A DNA stretch of 64,000 nt from assembly GCF_000153025.1 (NCBI RefSeq), contig NZ_CH672429.1:981079-1045078 (forward strand), in the 5' to 3' direction. This stretch comes from Marinomonas sp. MED121. Its GTDB lineage: Bacteria > Pseudomonadota > Gammaproteobacteria > Pseudomonadales > Marinomonadaceae. The stretch's first letter is position 1. Each line of letters opens with the position of its first letter. Of the stretch, positions 7,772-17,341 are shown piece by piece. A program made the translations under genes and the position numbers. The notes under the pieces are model-generated. The model was not told the DNA's origin, ran no database searches, and saw only the letters and a program-made list of their open reading frames with translations.

Positions 7772-9078
7772 GAGGCGATACTCTCATCTTCAAGAAAATT
7801 GTAGTTAAAACGCGAAGCTAATTTATGGAAATCTTTATGTAGTAGCAGGAGGGGTTTCTTTTTTTCGATATCTTGAATACGGCTTATGAGAAAACCAGAC
7901 ATGGATACATATTGAGAGAGCTGCCTGGCAAGTTCTTGTTGGAAAATAAAGTATTCTCTTACTTCAGCAGCAGCGTCAGAAAGCTGCATTTCCTCCACAT
8001 GAGACATCCAACGAGCAAGCGATTCACTCAATAAGCCTGTACTGGATACAATAAATAATACTTGTTCTGCCTTCTGTCGAAACCTCAAAGGTAAGCGCTT
8101 TGAGCCAAGCTTTAGTTGAGTTTCTACTTTTTCAAACAAATCCATCCATTCCGTTAATACCACATGATTGATCAGCAATTTTCGAAGGTTCTCAAGTAAA
8201 TTCTTTTCATCAGAAATCACATGATCTAATTGGGCAGACACAATTTTATCGATTAAAACTTTAGAATATCGAGGAAAGTAGTGGGAGGAATACAGCTTTA
8301 ATACAGGTAAAAAGTCTAACGGGCCAACATTGAAAGCAAACTTATCGCTCATCCCCACCTGAACAAAGCGACTTAACCAAATAATTTGATCTTCGTGCGC
8401 AACATCTAGCATATCTTCTCTTTTTAATAATCCCAAGCTCGTCGGATATATTTTCATATTCGAGATAGATCGCACTATGGTATTGGGTAAACCGTTAACT
8501 TTTCCCAAAACCTGATGGCTTAACGATAAAATAGAGTCGTTAGAGCCACTGCCATTACTTATAAATAAACGTCCAATATCTAAAAACAAACATGCGGTAA
8601 ATACAGCACGCTTTGTCATTTGAGTTTCTTGTGTGCTTCTGGCAATTAACCAAGCTCCCCAAGCTAACAAGAGAAACTTCTTCATCTTGCCTGGGTAGAT
8701 CTGAGAATAAACGGTAATAAGTTGAACTAAGGTAGGATATTGAGTGAAAAAACCGCACATATCGGTTAAATCTTCTTCATTATGAAGCTGTTCATGAAGC
8801 CCGTTCAAGAGAGAATTAGAAGTCACCACATCAAGCATCTGTTGATAAATTTCATTACGTGCTAATGAGTTTTGCATCTTGATGCTGAACTCTAAAGGCT
8901 TCTCTAATGCATGCTGTCGAATTTTATTTAGGCGAGCGGCATTCAGTTCGGTATTTGCCTTAACTAATACGGCACCCTCTTTATTAAGAATATCCTGAGA
9001 TGCGAGAGCGCCATTTTTAGATTCAATCGATTCGAGTTTGGCAGCATACTCCTTAGACATCCGATCAGCCTGCTCCAT
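7768..9078 (-). CDS. Degenerate HD-GYP-like protein (probably non-catalytic)
   Basis: 436 residues from the chosen start. The segment AVFTACLFLDIGRLF (about 158-172) aligns by eye with the LLHDIG signature of HD-GYP c-di-GMP phosphodiesterases, but the histidine is replaced by leucine. The later segment LSHQVLGKVNGLPNTIVRSI (about 186-205) resembles the HP..G...L..LP region, yet no HHE or GYP motif follows. The C-terminal 200 residues are helical and unrecognised. I infer a protein derived from an HD-type phosphodiesterase that has lost activity, perhaps a sensor or scaffold. ATG 9078 has a perfect AAGGAG four bases upstream; alternatives are 9105 and 9108. Confidence 0.6.
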   Translation of the reverse strand: MEQADRMSKEYAAKLESIESKNGALASQDILNKEGAVLVKANTELNAARLNKIRQHALEKPLEFSIKMQNSLARNEIYQQMLDVVTSNSLLNGLHEQLHNEEDLTDMCGFFTQYPTLVQLITVYSQIYPGKMKKFLLLAWGAWLIARSTQETQMTKRAVFTACLFLDIGRLFISNGSGSNDSILSLSHQVLGKVNGLPNTIVRSISNMKIYPTSLGLLKREDMLDVAHEDQIIWLSRFVQVGMSDKFAFNVGPLDFLPVLKLYSSHYFPRYSKVLIDKIVSAQLDHVISDEKNLLENLRKLLINHVVLTEWMDLFEKVETQLKLGSKRLPLRFRQKAEQVLFIVSSTGLLSESLARWMSHVEEMQLSDAAAEVREYFIFQQELARQLSQYVSMSGFLISRIQDIEKKKPLLLLHKDFHKLASRFNYNFLEDESIAS

Positions 9079-9192
9079 ATCACTCCTTTGAATGCCATTC
9101 GACATCATGACCTTATTGGATTACTAACAAGATAGCACGCCAATTTATAAAATGAATTTATAGGATAGTTAAAAATTGAAGCTCCATACGAA

Positions 9193-9220
9193 AAAAAGGC
9201 CACAATTATGTGGCCTTTTT
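9193..9220. terminator. Intrinsic terminator after ilvH
   Basis: A 12-base perfect stem, AAAAAGGCCACA with TGTGGCCTTTTT, and an ATTA loop. It has a T tract in either direction. It ends the ilvIH transcript and separates it from the downstream HD-like gene. Confidence 0.9.
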
Positions 9221-9280
9221 GTAACTCAATTCAGTTTAATCAAATATGGCTAATCAATAAAAACCAGCCTATTGAATCAA

Positions 9281-9772
9281 CTAAATACTTAACACTTTTT
9301 CACCGCGAGCAATACCTGAAACACCTGTTCTAACGACTTCAAGTAAATGAACGGCACCTAATGACTGTAAAAAGCCATCAAGTTTATCTGATTCACCAAC
9401 AATCTGAACCGTGTAGATAGAAGGTGTCATATCCACAATATTGCCACGGAAAATATCAACAGTACGCTTAATCTCAGCACGCTGAGCACCTGTCGCACGC
9501 ACTTTCACTAACATTAATTCACGCTCGATGTGTTGGCCTTCTGTTAGGTCAACCAATTTAACTACATCAATCAGTTTATTAAGCTGTTTAGTGATTTGCT
9601 CAACAACTTGATCAGAACCAAATGTTGTTAGCGTCAAACGAGATAATGTCGGATCATCGGTTGCCGCAACGTTCAGGGATTCGATATTAAAATTTCTTTG
9701 AGAAAATAAGCCAACTACGCGAGACAAGGCACCTGGTTCGTTTTCCATCAATACAGAGATAATGTGTCGCAT
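9281..9772 (-). CDS. ilvH: Acetolactate synthase III small (regulatory) subunit
   Basis: 163 residues, the normal IlvH length. An N-terminal ACT domain (HIISVLMENEPGALSRVVGL, then FSQRNFNIESL) binds valine for feedback inhibition. The second half (ELMLVKVRATGAQRAEIKRT) is the C-terminal regulatory domain. It pairs with the catalytic subunit encoded one base upstream to make acetolactate or acetohydroxybutyrate for valine, leucine and isoleucine synthesis. Confidence 0.97.
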   Translation of the reverse strand: MRHIISVLMENEPGALSRVVGLFSQRNFNIESLNVAATDDPTLSRLTLTTFGSDQVVEQITKQLNKLIDVVKLVDLTEGQHIERELMLVKVRATGAQRAEIKRTVDIFRGNIVDMTPSIYTVQIVGESDKLDGFLQSLGAVHLLEVVRTGVSGIARGEKVLSI

Positions 9773-9773
9773 A

Positions 9774-11489
9774 TTAGGTACGCTCCGTCTTGCTCAATAA
9801 CATATCACGCATGGAACCACGAGGTACCTGCATTGGATAAACATGCTCTTCAGGGTCAACATAACAGTTGATAAATACCAACTGATCTTTCATAGCAAAA
9901 GCTTCAGCCATTTTTTCATCAAGTTCATCTTTTGTATTAATTTCAACATACTGATGACGATAGGCTTTTAGCAAAGCTTCAAAGTCCGGTAAAGAGTCAA
10001 GATAAGAACTAGAGTGACGACCTTCGTAGTTCATATCCTGCCATTGGCGTACCATGCCAAGATAACCATTGTTCAAACAAAGGATTTTTACTGGTAATCC
10101 ATATTGCAAGCAGGTAGAAAGCTCTTGAATATTCATTTGAATACTGCCTTCACCTGTTACACAGACAACTTCTTCTTGAGGGAAGTTTAGTTTGATCCCC
10201 ATTGCTGCTGGTAAACCAAAGCCCATAGTGCCAAGGCCACCTGAGTTAACCCAGCGATTTGGTTTATCAAATTTATAATATTGAGCAGCAAACATCTGGT
10301 GCTGACCTACATCAGATGCAACAAAAGCATCCCCTTTGGTCGCTCTCCAGCAAGCTTCAATTGCCGCTTGTGGTTTAATTTTTTCACTGGTCGTATCATA
10401 TTTACCACCGTGAACTTTACGCCACTCTTCAATTTGCTTCCACCAGCCCTCAATGCCTGCATTTTCAGCTTTCTTAGACTGTTCCACCAAGCCCAGCATC
10501 TCTGATAAAACTTGCCTAACTGGCCCAACAATCGGCACATCAGCACGAATTGTTTTTGAAATAGCAGCCGGGTCTATATCGATATGGATAATTTTTGCGC
10601 CTGGGCAAAACTTATCTGGATCATTGGTTACCCTGTCATCGAAACGTGCGCCCACAGCAAGAATCAAATCGCTGTGATGCATTGTCATGTTCGCTTCATA
10701 GCTACCATGCATACCAAGCATGCCAATCGATTGGCGATCGGTTGCTGGATAACCACCTAAGCCCATTAGGGTATTAGTAACAGGGAAGTTTAAAGCTTTA
10801 CCCAATTTAACAAGTAGTTCTGAAGCACCGCCTAAAATTACGCCGCCACCAGCATAAATAACCGGGCGTTTAGCCGATAGCATCAAATCAACCGCTTTTT
10901 TAATCTGGCCACTATGGCCTTTTGTTGGCGGCACATAAGAGCGCAAAGAAACTGTTTCCGGATATTTGTACTCAAACTTTTCATTTGGCACAGTCATATC
11001 TTTAGGGATATCAACCACAACAGGACCAGGACGGCCAGAAGACGCTATGTAGTATGCTTTTTTAAGGATCTCAGGGATCTCAGAAGCATGCTTCACAGAG
11101 AAACTATGTTTAACGATTGGGCGACAAACACCAATCATATCGGTTTCTTGAAACGCATCTTCACCAATCAAGTAACTCATTACCTGACCACAGATAACTA
11201 CCATAGGAATAGAATCCATATAAGCAGTTGCGATACCTGTAATGGTATTAGTTGCACCAGGACCAGAGGTTACCAGCACAGTACCCGCTTTACCGGTTGC
11301 ACGTGCATAACCATCAGCCATGTGAGTTGCTGCTTGTTCATGACGAACAAGAATATGTTTAACATCATTTTGGCGATGTAATGCGTCATAGATATGCAAG
11401 GCTGCCCCGCCTGGATACCCATAAATATATTCTACGCCCTCATCTTTAAGAAAGCGGGCGATCATTTCACCACCGGATAATAATTCCAC
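9774..11489 (-). CDS. ilvI: Acetolactate synthase III large (catalytic) subunit
   Basis: 571 residues from the GTG at 11489, giving [18 protein letters not shown], which aligns with E. coli IlvI; a GAGG lies eight bases upstream. The longer reading from 11555 adds 22 residues without family support. Thiamine-diphosphate enzyme: the N-terminal Pyr domain has [15 protein letters not shown] with the catalytic glutamate nearby ([18 protein letters not shown]). The C-terminal PP domain has [14 protein letters not shown] and [12 protein letters not shown]. It forms an operon with ilvH (one-base gap). The roughly 200-base leader has no leader peptide I can identify. Confidence 0.96.
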   Translation of the reverse strand: MELLSGGEMIARFLKDEGVEYIYGYPGGAALHIYDALHRQNDVKHILVRHEQAATHMADGYARATGKAGTVLVTSGPGATNTITGIATAYMDSIPMVVICGQVMSYLIGEDAFQETDMIGVCRPIVKHSFSVKHASEIPEILKKAYYIASSGRPGPVVVDIPKDMTVPNEKFEYKYPETVSLRSYVPPTKGHSGQIKKAVDLMLSAKRPVIYAGGGVILGGASELLVKLGKALNFPVTNTLMGLGGYPATDRQSIGMLGMHGSYEANMTMHHSDLILAVGARFDDRVTNDPDKFCPGAKIIHIDIDPAAISKTIRADVPIVGPVRQVLSEMLGLVEQSKKAENAGIEGWWKQIEEWRKVHGGKYDTTSEKIKPQAAIEACWRATKGDAFVASDVGQHQMFAAQYYKFDKPNRWVNSGGLGTMGFGLPAAMGIKLNFPQEEVVCVTGEGSIQMNIQELSTCLQYGLPVKILCLNNGYLGMVRQWQDMNYEGRHSSSYLDSLPDFEALLKAYRHQYVEINTKDELDEKMAEAFAMKDQLVFINCYVDPEEHVYPMQVPRGSMRDMLLSKTERT

Positions 11490-11908
11490 CTTTTTACCCT
11501 CTATTATTCGTTTTACTGCTAGTTTTTTATGGCACACATTGTACCCATATATCATAGCTAGATAAATATTGATTAAACGAAGTTTGCAAAGCTTATGCAG
11601 TAACCTTTAAAAAGGTGCCTTTAAACGCAACAAATCGCAGTAATAACACTGCCCGCGTTTTTCGCGAGGAGAAATATAAAGCTTTTACTTGGACCACTTT
11701 ACATTTTTGTGTGCATTCATATGTCAAGCATATGATTGGGATAGGCTGTTGGCCTAAATATGACTTCTTAGCTGGGATAGTCGCTAAAAATATGCCTTAT
11801 TCTGCCTATTTCTGCCCTTTGGTGTCAAGCAACATTTACTAAGATACTTGCCCTTATCTGCACTTCGTGGTGTCATAGGCTCATTTGAATAATAGGAGTT
11901 TTAAAACT
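11490..11908. other. Long divergent intergenic region upstream of ilvI
   Basis: A 419-base gap between ilvI and the 85-residue gene. It contains the candidate ilvIH promoter, a small AACGCG-type hairpin around 11651-11667 and a run of low-complexity AT sequence. I see no convincing ORF, no tRNA and no leader peptide rich in isoleucine, valine or leucine codons on either strand. Confidence 0.6.
11698..11735 (-). promoter_or_regulatory. Candidate ilvIH promoter embedded in a palindrome
   Basis: On the minus strand a consensus -35 TTGACA (complement of 11722-11727) is followed 18 bases later by TGTAAA (complement of 11698-11703). The -35 lies inside an inverted repeat of TCATATG arms (11717-11723 and 11729-11735), a geometry suited to repressor or activator binding. 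A start here would give an ilvI leader of about 200 bases. Confidence 0.45.
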
Positions 11909-12169
11909 ATGGCAAGCGAACTAAATCAACAACGAATTATTGATGAATTTCTACGCTGTTTTAGAAAGATGATCATGGAACCTGAACTAGCAGGTGAGCT
12001 AGTTCGTATAGCGAAAGAACACATCAATGAGCCAGACGCTTATAATATCATAGCGCAAGAAGTTTCGAGCCAAACTACTCTTAAGATTACTGACGAACAT
12101 ACTGATGCGGATCGCATGTTCATCAACTTATTAATTGAAGTGGTTAAAGGCGATTCAAACCTTTATTAA
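11909..12169 (+). CDS. Conserved-looking small protein of unknown function
   Basis: 85 residues from ATG 11909, with an AGGAG ten bases upstream. The same frame can open at TTG 11885, which lies before that site and is unlikely. The protein is soluble, predicted largely helical (LNQQRIIDEFLRCFRKMIME, then the acidic C-terminal DADRMFINLLIEVVKGDSNL), and has one cysteine. I do not recognise a family. Codon use looks like that of its neighbours and the ribosome site is good, so it is probably a real gene. It stands alone, divergent from ilvI and upstream of queG. Confidence 0.65.
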   Translation: MASELNQQRIIDEFLRCFRKMIMEPELAGELVRIAKEHINEPDAYNIIAQEVSSQTTLKITDEHTDADRMFINLLIEVVKGDSNLY

Positions 12170-12177
12170 GTTTCTTT

Positions 12178-12217
12178 TTTTAAAGGCATGGCAAAACTAT
12201 GTTCAATGCCTTTAAAA
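12178..12217. terminator. Inverted repeat after the small gene, possible weak terminator
   Basis: A 12-base perfect stem, TTTTAAAGGCAT with ATGCCTTTAAAA, and a 16-base loop. No T tract follows on the plus strand, so termination efficiency is doubtful. Confidence 0.4.
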
Positions 12218-12256
12218 ATGCTCCTCATTTTTTATAGCAAGACACCAGACTAAACC

Positions 12257-13345
12257 ATGTCAGACATTAGCCATCTCAATGCTGCTGAACTAAGTTCACT
12301 CGCCCAAAAAATTAAAGATTGGGCGGTTGAATTTGGTTTTGCGGAAGCAAAAATTACTGACATTGATTACAGCCAGCACAAAGAAGAGTATCAGGCTTGG
12401 ATTGATGCCGGTTATAACGCTAGCATGGACTATCTTGCGAATCATGGGGACATGCGCTTTCATCCAGAACAGCTTCATCCAGGCACCAGACGTATTATCG
12501 CTTTACGCATGCATTATCTGCCACAATCAGTGGAGACAGTAAAACGCCTGCAAACTAAAAACAAAGCCTATATTGCTCGCTATGCCTTAGGCCGTGATTA
12601 TCACAAACTTATTCGCAAACGTTTGACCCAACTTGCTAAAAAAATTCAGGCAGAAGTGGGTGATCATGGTTATCGTGCCTTTGTTGATAGTGCACCAGTA
12701 CTAGAAAGACAAATCGCTGAAAATGCTGGACTAGGTTGGATAGGCAAAAATACCTTATTACTTACCCCCAAAGCCGGCAGTTGGTTTTTATTAGGTGAAA
12801 TATTTACCAACCTCCCTTTACCGTTAGATAAGCCGACCCCAAGTAGACACTGCGGTAGCTGTACCTCTTGTCTTGATCTCTGCCCTACCGATGCCTTTGT
12901 TGAACCTTGGGTTTTAGATGCTAATAAATGTATTTCCTACCTCACCATAGAGCATGATGGGCCAATTCCAGTAGAACTTAGAAGTAAGATGGGTAACCGT
13001 ATTTTTGGTTGCGACGACTGTCAACTGGTTTGCCCATGGACAAAGTTTGCGAAATATACCCAAGAGCAAGATTTTCAACCAAGACACCAGCTCGATAAAG
13101 AAGAGCTCACTAATCTATTCTTATGGCAAGAAGAAGAGTTTTTGAAAAAAACAGAGGGCTCGCCAATTAGACGAACAGGTTATGAGAATTGGCTCAGAAA
13201 TATCGCAGTCGCCCTTGGCAACGCACCTTATAGTGACGATATCATCAAGGCCCTTAAAAGCCGGCAAAATGAAGAGTCAGAGCTGGTTAAAGAACATATT
13301 GAATGGGCCTTAGCTCAACATGCCCTCAAACCTAAACTCATCTAG
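12257..13345 (+). CDS. queG: Epoxyqueuosine reductase
   Basis: Last step of queuosine synthesis: cobalamin-dependent reduction of epoxyqueuosine to queuosine in tRNA. 362 residues, the expected length. The two 4Fe-4S motifs are complete: C199, C202, C205 and C209 in CGSCTSCLDLCP, then C252, C255 and C259 in CDDCQLVCP. The FVDSAPVLER segment (142-151) supplies the conserved active-site aspartate. The upstream Shine-Dalgarno is weak. The gene is single and ends eight bases from the convergent tesB. Confidence 0.96.
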   Translation: MSDISHLNAAELSSLAQKIKDWAVEFGFAEAKITDIDYSQHKEEYQAWIDAGYNASMDYLANHGDMRFHPEQLHPGTRRIIALRMHYLPQSVETVKRLQTKNKAYIARYALGRDYHKLIRKRLTQLAKKIQAEVGDHGYRAFVDSAPVLERQIAENAGLGWIGKNTLLLTPKAGSWFLLGEIFTNLPLPLDKPTPSRHCGSCTSCLDLCPTDAFVEPWVLDANKCISYLTIEHDGPIPVELRSKMGNRIFGCDDCQLVCPWTKFAKYTQEQDFQPRHQLDKEELTNLFLWQEEEFLKKTEGSPIRRTGYENWLRNIAVALGNAPYSDDIIKALKSRQNEESELVKEHIEWALAQHALKPKLI

Positions 13346-13352
13346 TCACAGA

Positions 13353-14210
13353 CTATTTTAAATAACGAATCAGCCCTTCTTGAACGGTGGAGGCAACTAG
13401 CTCACCGGATTGATTAAATATCTGGCCTCTTACAAACCCTCTCGCGCCACCAGCAAATGGACTATCTGCCACGTAAAGCAACCAATCATCTAATTTAAAG
13501 GGTCGATGAAACCAAATGGCATGATCTAAACTGGCAATATTAAGATAACGATTGCCAATTGAGACACCATGGGGCATTAACGCCGTTTCCAGAAAGCCAT
13601 AATCACTGGTATAAGCCAACATGGACTGATGAATTAATTGATTATCAGGCAAAGGAGCCACGCTTTTTATCCACATGTGCCGTTTCGCCATACCGTGCCT
13701 TGGCCTAAAAGGGTTTTGATTTTCCACCACCCGACATTCAATAGGCCGATCAGCGATGAATAGGTCTCTGATTTTATCTGGAATTTCACTCGCATGAGCA
13801 CGATATAAGTCCAGTTCGGATTCAAAATGCTCTGGGCCTGGGACACTTGGCATCACATCTTGGTGCTCAAATCCGGCTTCATCTTGATGAAATGAAATAG
13901 ACATATTCAAGATTTGCTTTCCAAACTGACTGGCAACAACACGACGCATACTGAAGCTACCACCATCACGAATGACTTCTACCTCATAATCAATTGGATG
14001 TGAAGCATCTCCTGGGCGCAGAAAATAAGCATGCAAAGAATGAGGCTGTCGATTTTCAACTGTTTGAGAAGCCGCTGACAAGCCTTGTCCTATGACTTGT
14101 CCTCCGAATACTTTAGGAAAGCCCAGATCCTTGCTGCGGCCAATAAAATGGGTTTCTGATTGCTGTTCTAATTTAAGGACATCAATCAGGTCATTCACGA
14201 CATTTTGCAA
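13353..14210 (-). CDS. tesB: Acyl-CoA thioesterase II
   Basis: 285 residues forming the double hotdog fold of TesB: first hotdog with VFGGQVIGQGLSAASQTV and HSLHAYFLRPGD, second with SLDHAIWFHRPFKLDDWLLY and the catalytic-region GARGFVRGQIFNQSG. It hydrolyses medium- and long-chain acyl-CoA in the cytoplasm. The start appears to be TTG (14210) with GGGAG ten bases upstream; GTG 14198 is the alternative. It is convergent with queG and divergent from moaA. Confidence 0.93.
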   Translation of the reverse strand: MQNVVNDLIDVLKLEQQSETHFIGRSKDLGFPKVFGGQVIGQGLSAASQTVENRQPHSLHAYFLRPGDASHPIDYEVEVIRDGGSFSMRRVVASQFGKQILNMSISFHQDEAGFEHQDVMPSVPGPEHFESELDLYRAHASEIPDKIRDLFIADRPIECRVVENQNPFRPRHGMAKRHMWIKSVAPLPDNQLIHQSMLAYTSDYGFLETALMPHGVSIGNRYLNIASLDHAIWFHRPFKLDDWLLYVADSPFAGGARGFVRGQIFNQSGELVASTVQEGLIRYLK

Positions 14211-14411
14211 TTTTTTTCAACTCCCATTCACAATTTTAGGAAACACTTATATAAATTAATAACTTGAGTTTTATCATATGGTTAAAGCTTATGTCATAAA
14301 TCAAACTAATAGCAAATTACGCATGAATAATGAAAACTATTTATTCTGTTAACTTTGCTTATTTGAGTAATTTTTGGTTTTATTGACAGGCTAACTCTGT
14401 GAGGTGTTTTT

Positions 14412-15407
14412 TTGTCTGAGTCATCCCTAGTCGATCCATTTGGAAGACGCATAGATTATCTTCGTATATCCGTTACTGACCGCTGCGATTTTCGCTGCAC
14501 CTATTGTATGGACGAAGATGTCACTTTTCTGCCCAAAGACCATATCTTATCCTTGGAAGAGATTGTTGATACTGCCCGCACCTTTATTAGAATGGGCACT
14601 AAGCGTATCCGCATTACTGGGGGTGAACCCTTAGTTCGCAAAAATATCCTTTGGGCTTTAGAGCAAATAGCGAGCACACCAGGGCTTGAAGAACTCACCA
14701 TTACAACCAATGGATCAATGCTCAAAAAACTCGGCCAGTCACTATATGATGCTGGTGTATCTAGACTGAATGTCAGTCTAGATACCATGATTGAAGAAGA
14801 GTTTAATCGTCTCACTCGTCGTAATAAGTTTAGACAAGTCGTAGAAGGGATAGAAAGCATTGCTGCGCTTCCTTTTAATCGTTGCAAAATTAATAGCGTC
14901 ATCATGAAGAACCAAAACGATGATCAGATCTTACCCTTGGCACAATTTGCGCTCGCGCATAATATGGACATTAGCTACATAGAAGAGATGCCATTGGGGG
15001 CGATTACCGCCCATGATAGAGCCGAGTCTTATATGTCCAGCGATGATGTCATCGCATTATTAAGCAAGCATTATCAGCTTAGTAAAAGCTCAGCGACAAC
15101 ACCTGGCCCAACTCAGTATTATAAAGTTAACGGCGAAAATGGACGTATTGGTGTCATTTCGCCCCATAGTCATAATTTCTGCTCAAGCTGTAACCGGATT
15201 CGCATGACAGTGGAAGGCAGATTGCTACTATGTCTTGGTAATGAACACTCTCTGGATCTAAAACCATATATTCGTAAGATAAATCAAGACGGGCTTACCC
15301 TAGATGATGCGATTATTAAGGCCTTAGCATTAAAACCTGAAAAGCATTATTTTAATTTAGATGAAGAACCGCAAATTCTACGCTTTATGAGCGCGACTGG
15401 CGGTTAA
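14412..15407 (+). CDS. moaA: GTP 3',8-cyclase (molybdenum cofactor step 1)
   Basis: Radical-SAM enzyme converting GTP to 3',8-cyclo-GTP. 331 residues. The N-terminal SAM cluster is C25, C29 and C32 (CDFRCTYC). The C-terminal substrate-binding cluster uses C257, C260 and C274, and the protein ends with the GG typical of MoaA. Start is TTG (14412) with GAGG eight bases upstream; no in-frame ATG is suitably placed. moaB follows after 15 bases. Confidence 0.97.
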   Translation: MSESSLVDPFGRRIDYLRISVTDRCDFRCTYCMDEDVTFLPKDHILSLEEIVDTARTFIRMGTKRIRITGGEPLVRKNILWALEQIASTPGLEELTITTNGSMLKKLGQSLYDAGVSRLNVSLDTMIEEEFNRLTRRNKFRQVVEGIESIAALPFNRCKINSVIMKNQNDDQILPLAQFALAHNMDISYIEEMPLGAITAHDRAESYMSSDDVIALLSKHYQLSKSSATTPGPTQYYKVNGENGRIGVISPHSHNFCSSCNRIRMTVEGRLLLCLGNEHSLDLKPYIRKINQDGLTLDDAIIKALALKPEKHYFNLDEEPQILRFMSATGG

Positions 15408-15422
15408 TTAAGAAGGCAAACA

Positions 15423-15938
15423 ATGAGTAAAACAGAAAAACCTTTTAAAGCATTAAATATCAATGTACTTACCGTTTCAGATACTCGATCCATTGCAGAA
15501 GATACATCAGGTGACGCCCTGATTTCTGCTCTTACAGAAGCGGGTCACAACCTGGTTCAAAGATCTTTAGTCAAAGATGACATATATGATATGCGCGCAG
15601 CGGTATCAAATTGGATTGCAGATAAAAATATCAATGTTGTTCTTATTACCGGTGGCACAGGATTCCATTCAAGAGATAGTACGCCAGAAGCACTGAAACC
15701 TCTTTTTGATATGCATGTTGAAGGCTTTGGTGAACTCTTTAGACAAGTGTCCTATGAAGAAATTGGCACATCAACGATTCAATCAAGAGCTGCTGCGGGT
15801 ATTGCTAACCGAACCTTAGTATTTTGTCTTCCTGGTTCGACAGGGGCATGTAAGACAGCTTGGTTTAAAATCATTGAGTCACAACTTGATGCGCGAACTC
15901 GCCCTTGTAATTTTGTCGAAATGCTCCTTGGTAAATAA
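15423..15938 (+). CDS. moaB: Molybdenum cofactor biosynthesis protein B
   Basis: 171 residues of the MoaB/Mog fold. Motifs are LTVSDTRSIAEDTSGDAL near the N-terminus, VVLITGGTGFHSRDSTPEAL in the middle and LPGSTGACKTAWF near the C-terminus. The family binds molybdopterin and, in some bacteria, adenylates it before molybdate insertion. It forms a two-gene unit with moaA and is followed by a terminator. Mog is the alternative name, but the sequence is closer to MoaB. Confidence 0.93.
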   Translation: MSKTEKPFKALNINVLTVSDTRSIAEDTSGDALISALTEAGHNLVQRSLVKDDIYDMRAAVSNWIADKNINVVLITGGTGFHSRDSTPEALKPLFDMHVEGFGELFRQVSYEEIGTSTIQSRAAAGIANRTLVFCLPGSTGACKTAWFKIIESQLDARTRPCNFVEMLLGK

Positions 15939-15969
15939 AACCCATTTTAACAAAAGCGTTTTTACATTA

Positions 15970-16007
15970 AAGCTGGCCTCATCAAACATAAGAGGCTAGC
16001 TTTTTTT
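15970..16007 (+). terminator. Intrinsic terminator after moaAB
   Basis: A ten-base stem, AGCTGGCCTC (15971-15980) with GAGGCTAGCT (15992-16001), containing one G-T pair and followed by a seven-base T tract. Confidence 0.85.
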
Positions 16008-16050
16008 ATCTTGATAAACATCACTCGTTACTCACTCTTTAAGGTCTCGT

Positions 16051-17247
16051 ATGTCAAGCTCTCCTCTACTTCCATTTACCCAAGCACTTGTTGAAATAGA
16101 AGCTAAAAGTAAGTGTTTAGTGAAAGCAGAAACCATTGAATTAAATCAGTCATTAGGAAGAGTGCTCGCACAAGATGTCTTTGCTGATATCGATATTCCA
16201 CCAGCTGCAAATAGTGCGATGGATGGTTACACCATGCGCTTTGAAGATTTTCAAGAAGGGAAGATTTTTGAGGTGAGCCAGCGCATTCCTGCAGGACAGG
16301 CACCGCTCACATTAAAAGAAAATACCGTTGCACGTATTTTTACCGGAGCAGAAGTTCCTGAAAATGCAGACCTCGTTATTATGCAGGAAAATGCAACTGT
16401 AGAAGAAAATGGCGTCAGCTTTCAAAATACCCCAATACAAAATGAGAATATTCGTCCACAAGGACAAGATGTCAAAAAAGGCGCTCAAGTACTGTCTAAA
16501 GGTTTACGTTTAGAAGCACAACACTTAGGCATTATCGCAAGCTTAGGCATAAATCAGATTAAGGTATTTTCCTGTCTTAAGGTGGGAATTCTAACCACAG
16601 GCGATGAACTAATTAGCGCAGGAAGCCCACTGGAAAAGGGCCAAATATATAACAGCAATGGGCCTATGCTACAGGCGTTAGTGGAAAAGTTAGGCTATAA
16701 GGTCGCAAGTTATCAACATGCGAGTGATAATCACGACGAAACAGAAACTATTTTGGCTAAGATGGCGGTTCACTGCGACATTATTCTTTCTTCTGGAGGT
16801 GTCTCTGTCGGTGAAGAAGATCATGTCAAAAATGTGATTGAAGCCAATGGTGAGCTTTTCTTATGGAAAATTGCAATTAAGCCAGGCAAACCTTTAGTAC
16901 ATGGTCAGGTTTTCAATACGCCTTTTATTGGTCTACCGGGCAATCCAAGCTCAACTCTCGTTACCTTCCATTGGTTCGCTAGTATAGCGTTAGCAGTGAG
17001 CGCTGGACGAAAAGTTAAAGCTATTCAAGGCTATCAAATAGCATCTGGGTTTAGTCGAAAAAATGCAATTAAGCGTGATGAGTTTTTACGCGTCTCCATT
17101 TATAACGGCAAAGCCATTGCCCACCCACAACAAAGTTCAGGCGCGTTAAGCGCAGCTTGCCATAGTGATGGTTACCTTCATATCCCAGCAGGTATAAAAG
17201 TAGAAGAAGACACAGTTTATAATTTTTACCCTTTTAGCAGTTTTTAA
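16051..17247 (+). CDS. moeA: Molybdopterin molybdenumtransferase
   Basis: Inserts molybdate into molybdopterin. 398 residues. N-terminal domains contain DIPPAANSAMDGYTMRFED and the conserved GQDVKKG. The MoCF-like domain has GILTTGDELISAG and ILSSGGVSVGEEDHVK, then KPGKPLVHG and GLPGNPSSTLVTF. The C-terminal barrel ends ALSAACHSDGYLHIPAG. It lies just after the moaAB terminator with its own start region. moaC, moaE and mog are not in the window. Confidence 0.95.
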   Translation: MSSSPLLPFTQALVEIEAKSKCLVKAETIELNQSLGRVLAQDVFADIDIPPAANSAMDGYTMRFEDFQEGKIFEVSQRIPAGQAPLTLKENTVARIFTGAEVPENADLVIMQENATVEENGVSFQNTPIQNENIRPQGQDVKKGAQVLSKGLRLEAQHLGIIASLGINQIKVFSCLKVGILTTGDELISAGSPLEKGQIYNSNGPMLQALVEKLGYKVASYQHASDNHDETETILAKMAVHCDIILSSGGVSVGEEDHVKNVIEANGELFLWKIAIKPGKPLVHGQVFNTPFIGLPGNPSSTLVTFHWFASIALAVSAGRKVKAIQGYQIASGFSRKNAIKRDEFLRVSIYNGKAIAHPQQSSGALSAACHSDGYLHIPAGIKVEEDTVYNFYPFSSF

Positions 17248-17341
17248 TCCCCTCTTTTGAATAAGCTCTGTTTATGAACTAGATTATAAAAATGAAAAAC
17301 TTTTCTAGGCTGAGCTTTATTCCATCTCATGAGGATAAAAT

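Noticed and set aside
10914..11381. Plus-strand open frame of 155 codons inside ilvI
   Set aside because: Antisense to a fully conserved enzyme and rich in His, Cys and Arg. No supporting start signal.
11490..11700. Leader-peptide attenuator for ilvIH
   Set aside because: No short frame with clustered Ile, Val or Leu codons followed by a terminator hairpin was found on the minus strand.
14211..14411. Possible molybdenum-cofactor riboswitch upstream of moaA
   Set aside because: The region is very AT-rich and shows no long GC-rich stems or multi-branch pattern. No support by eye.
14501..14905. Minus-strand open frame of 134 codons inside moaA
   Set aside because: Covers the conserved radical-SAM domain of moaA on the other strand. 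Shadow reading.
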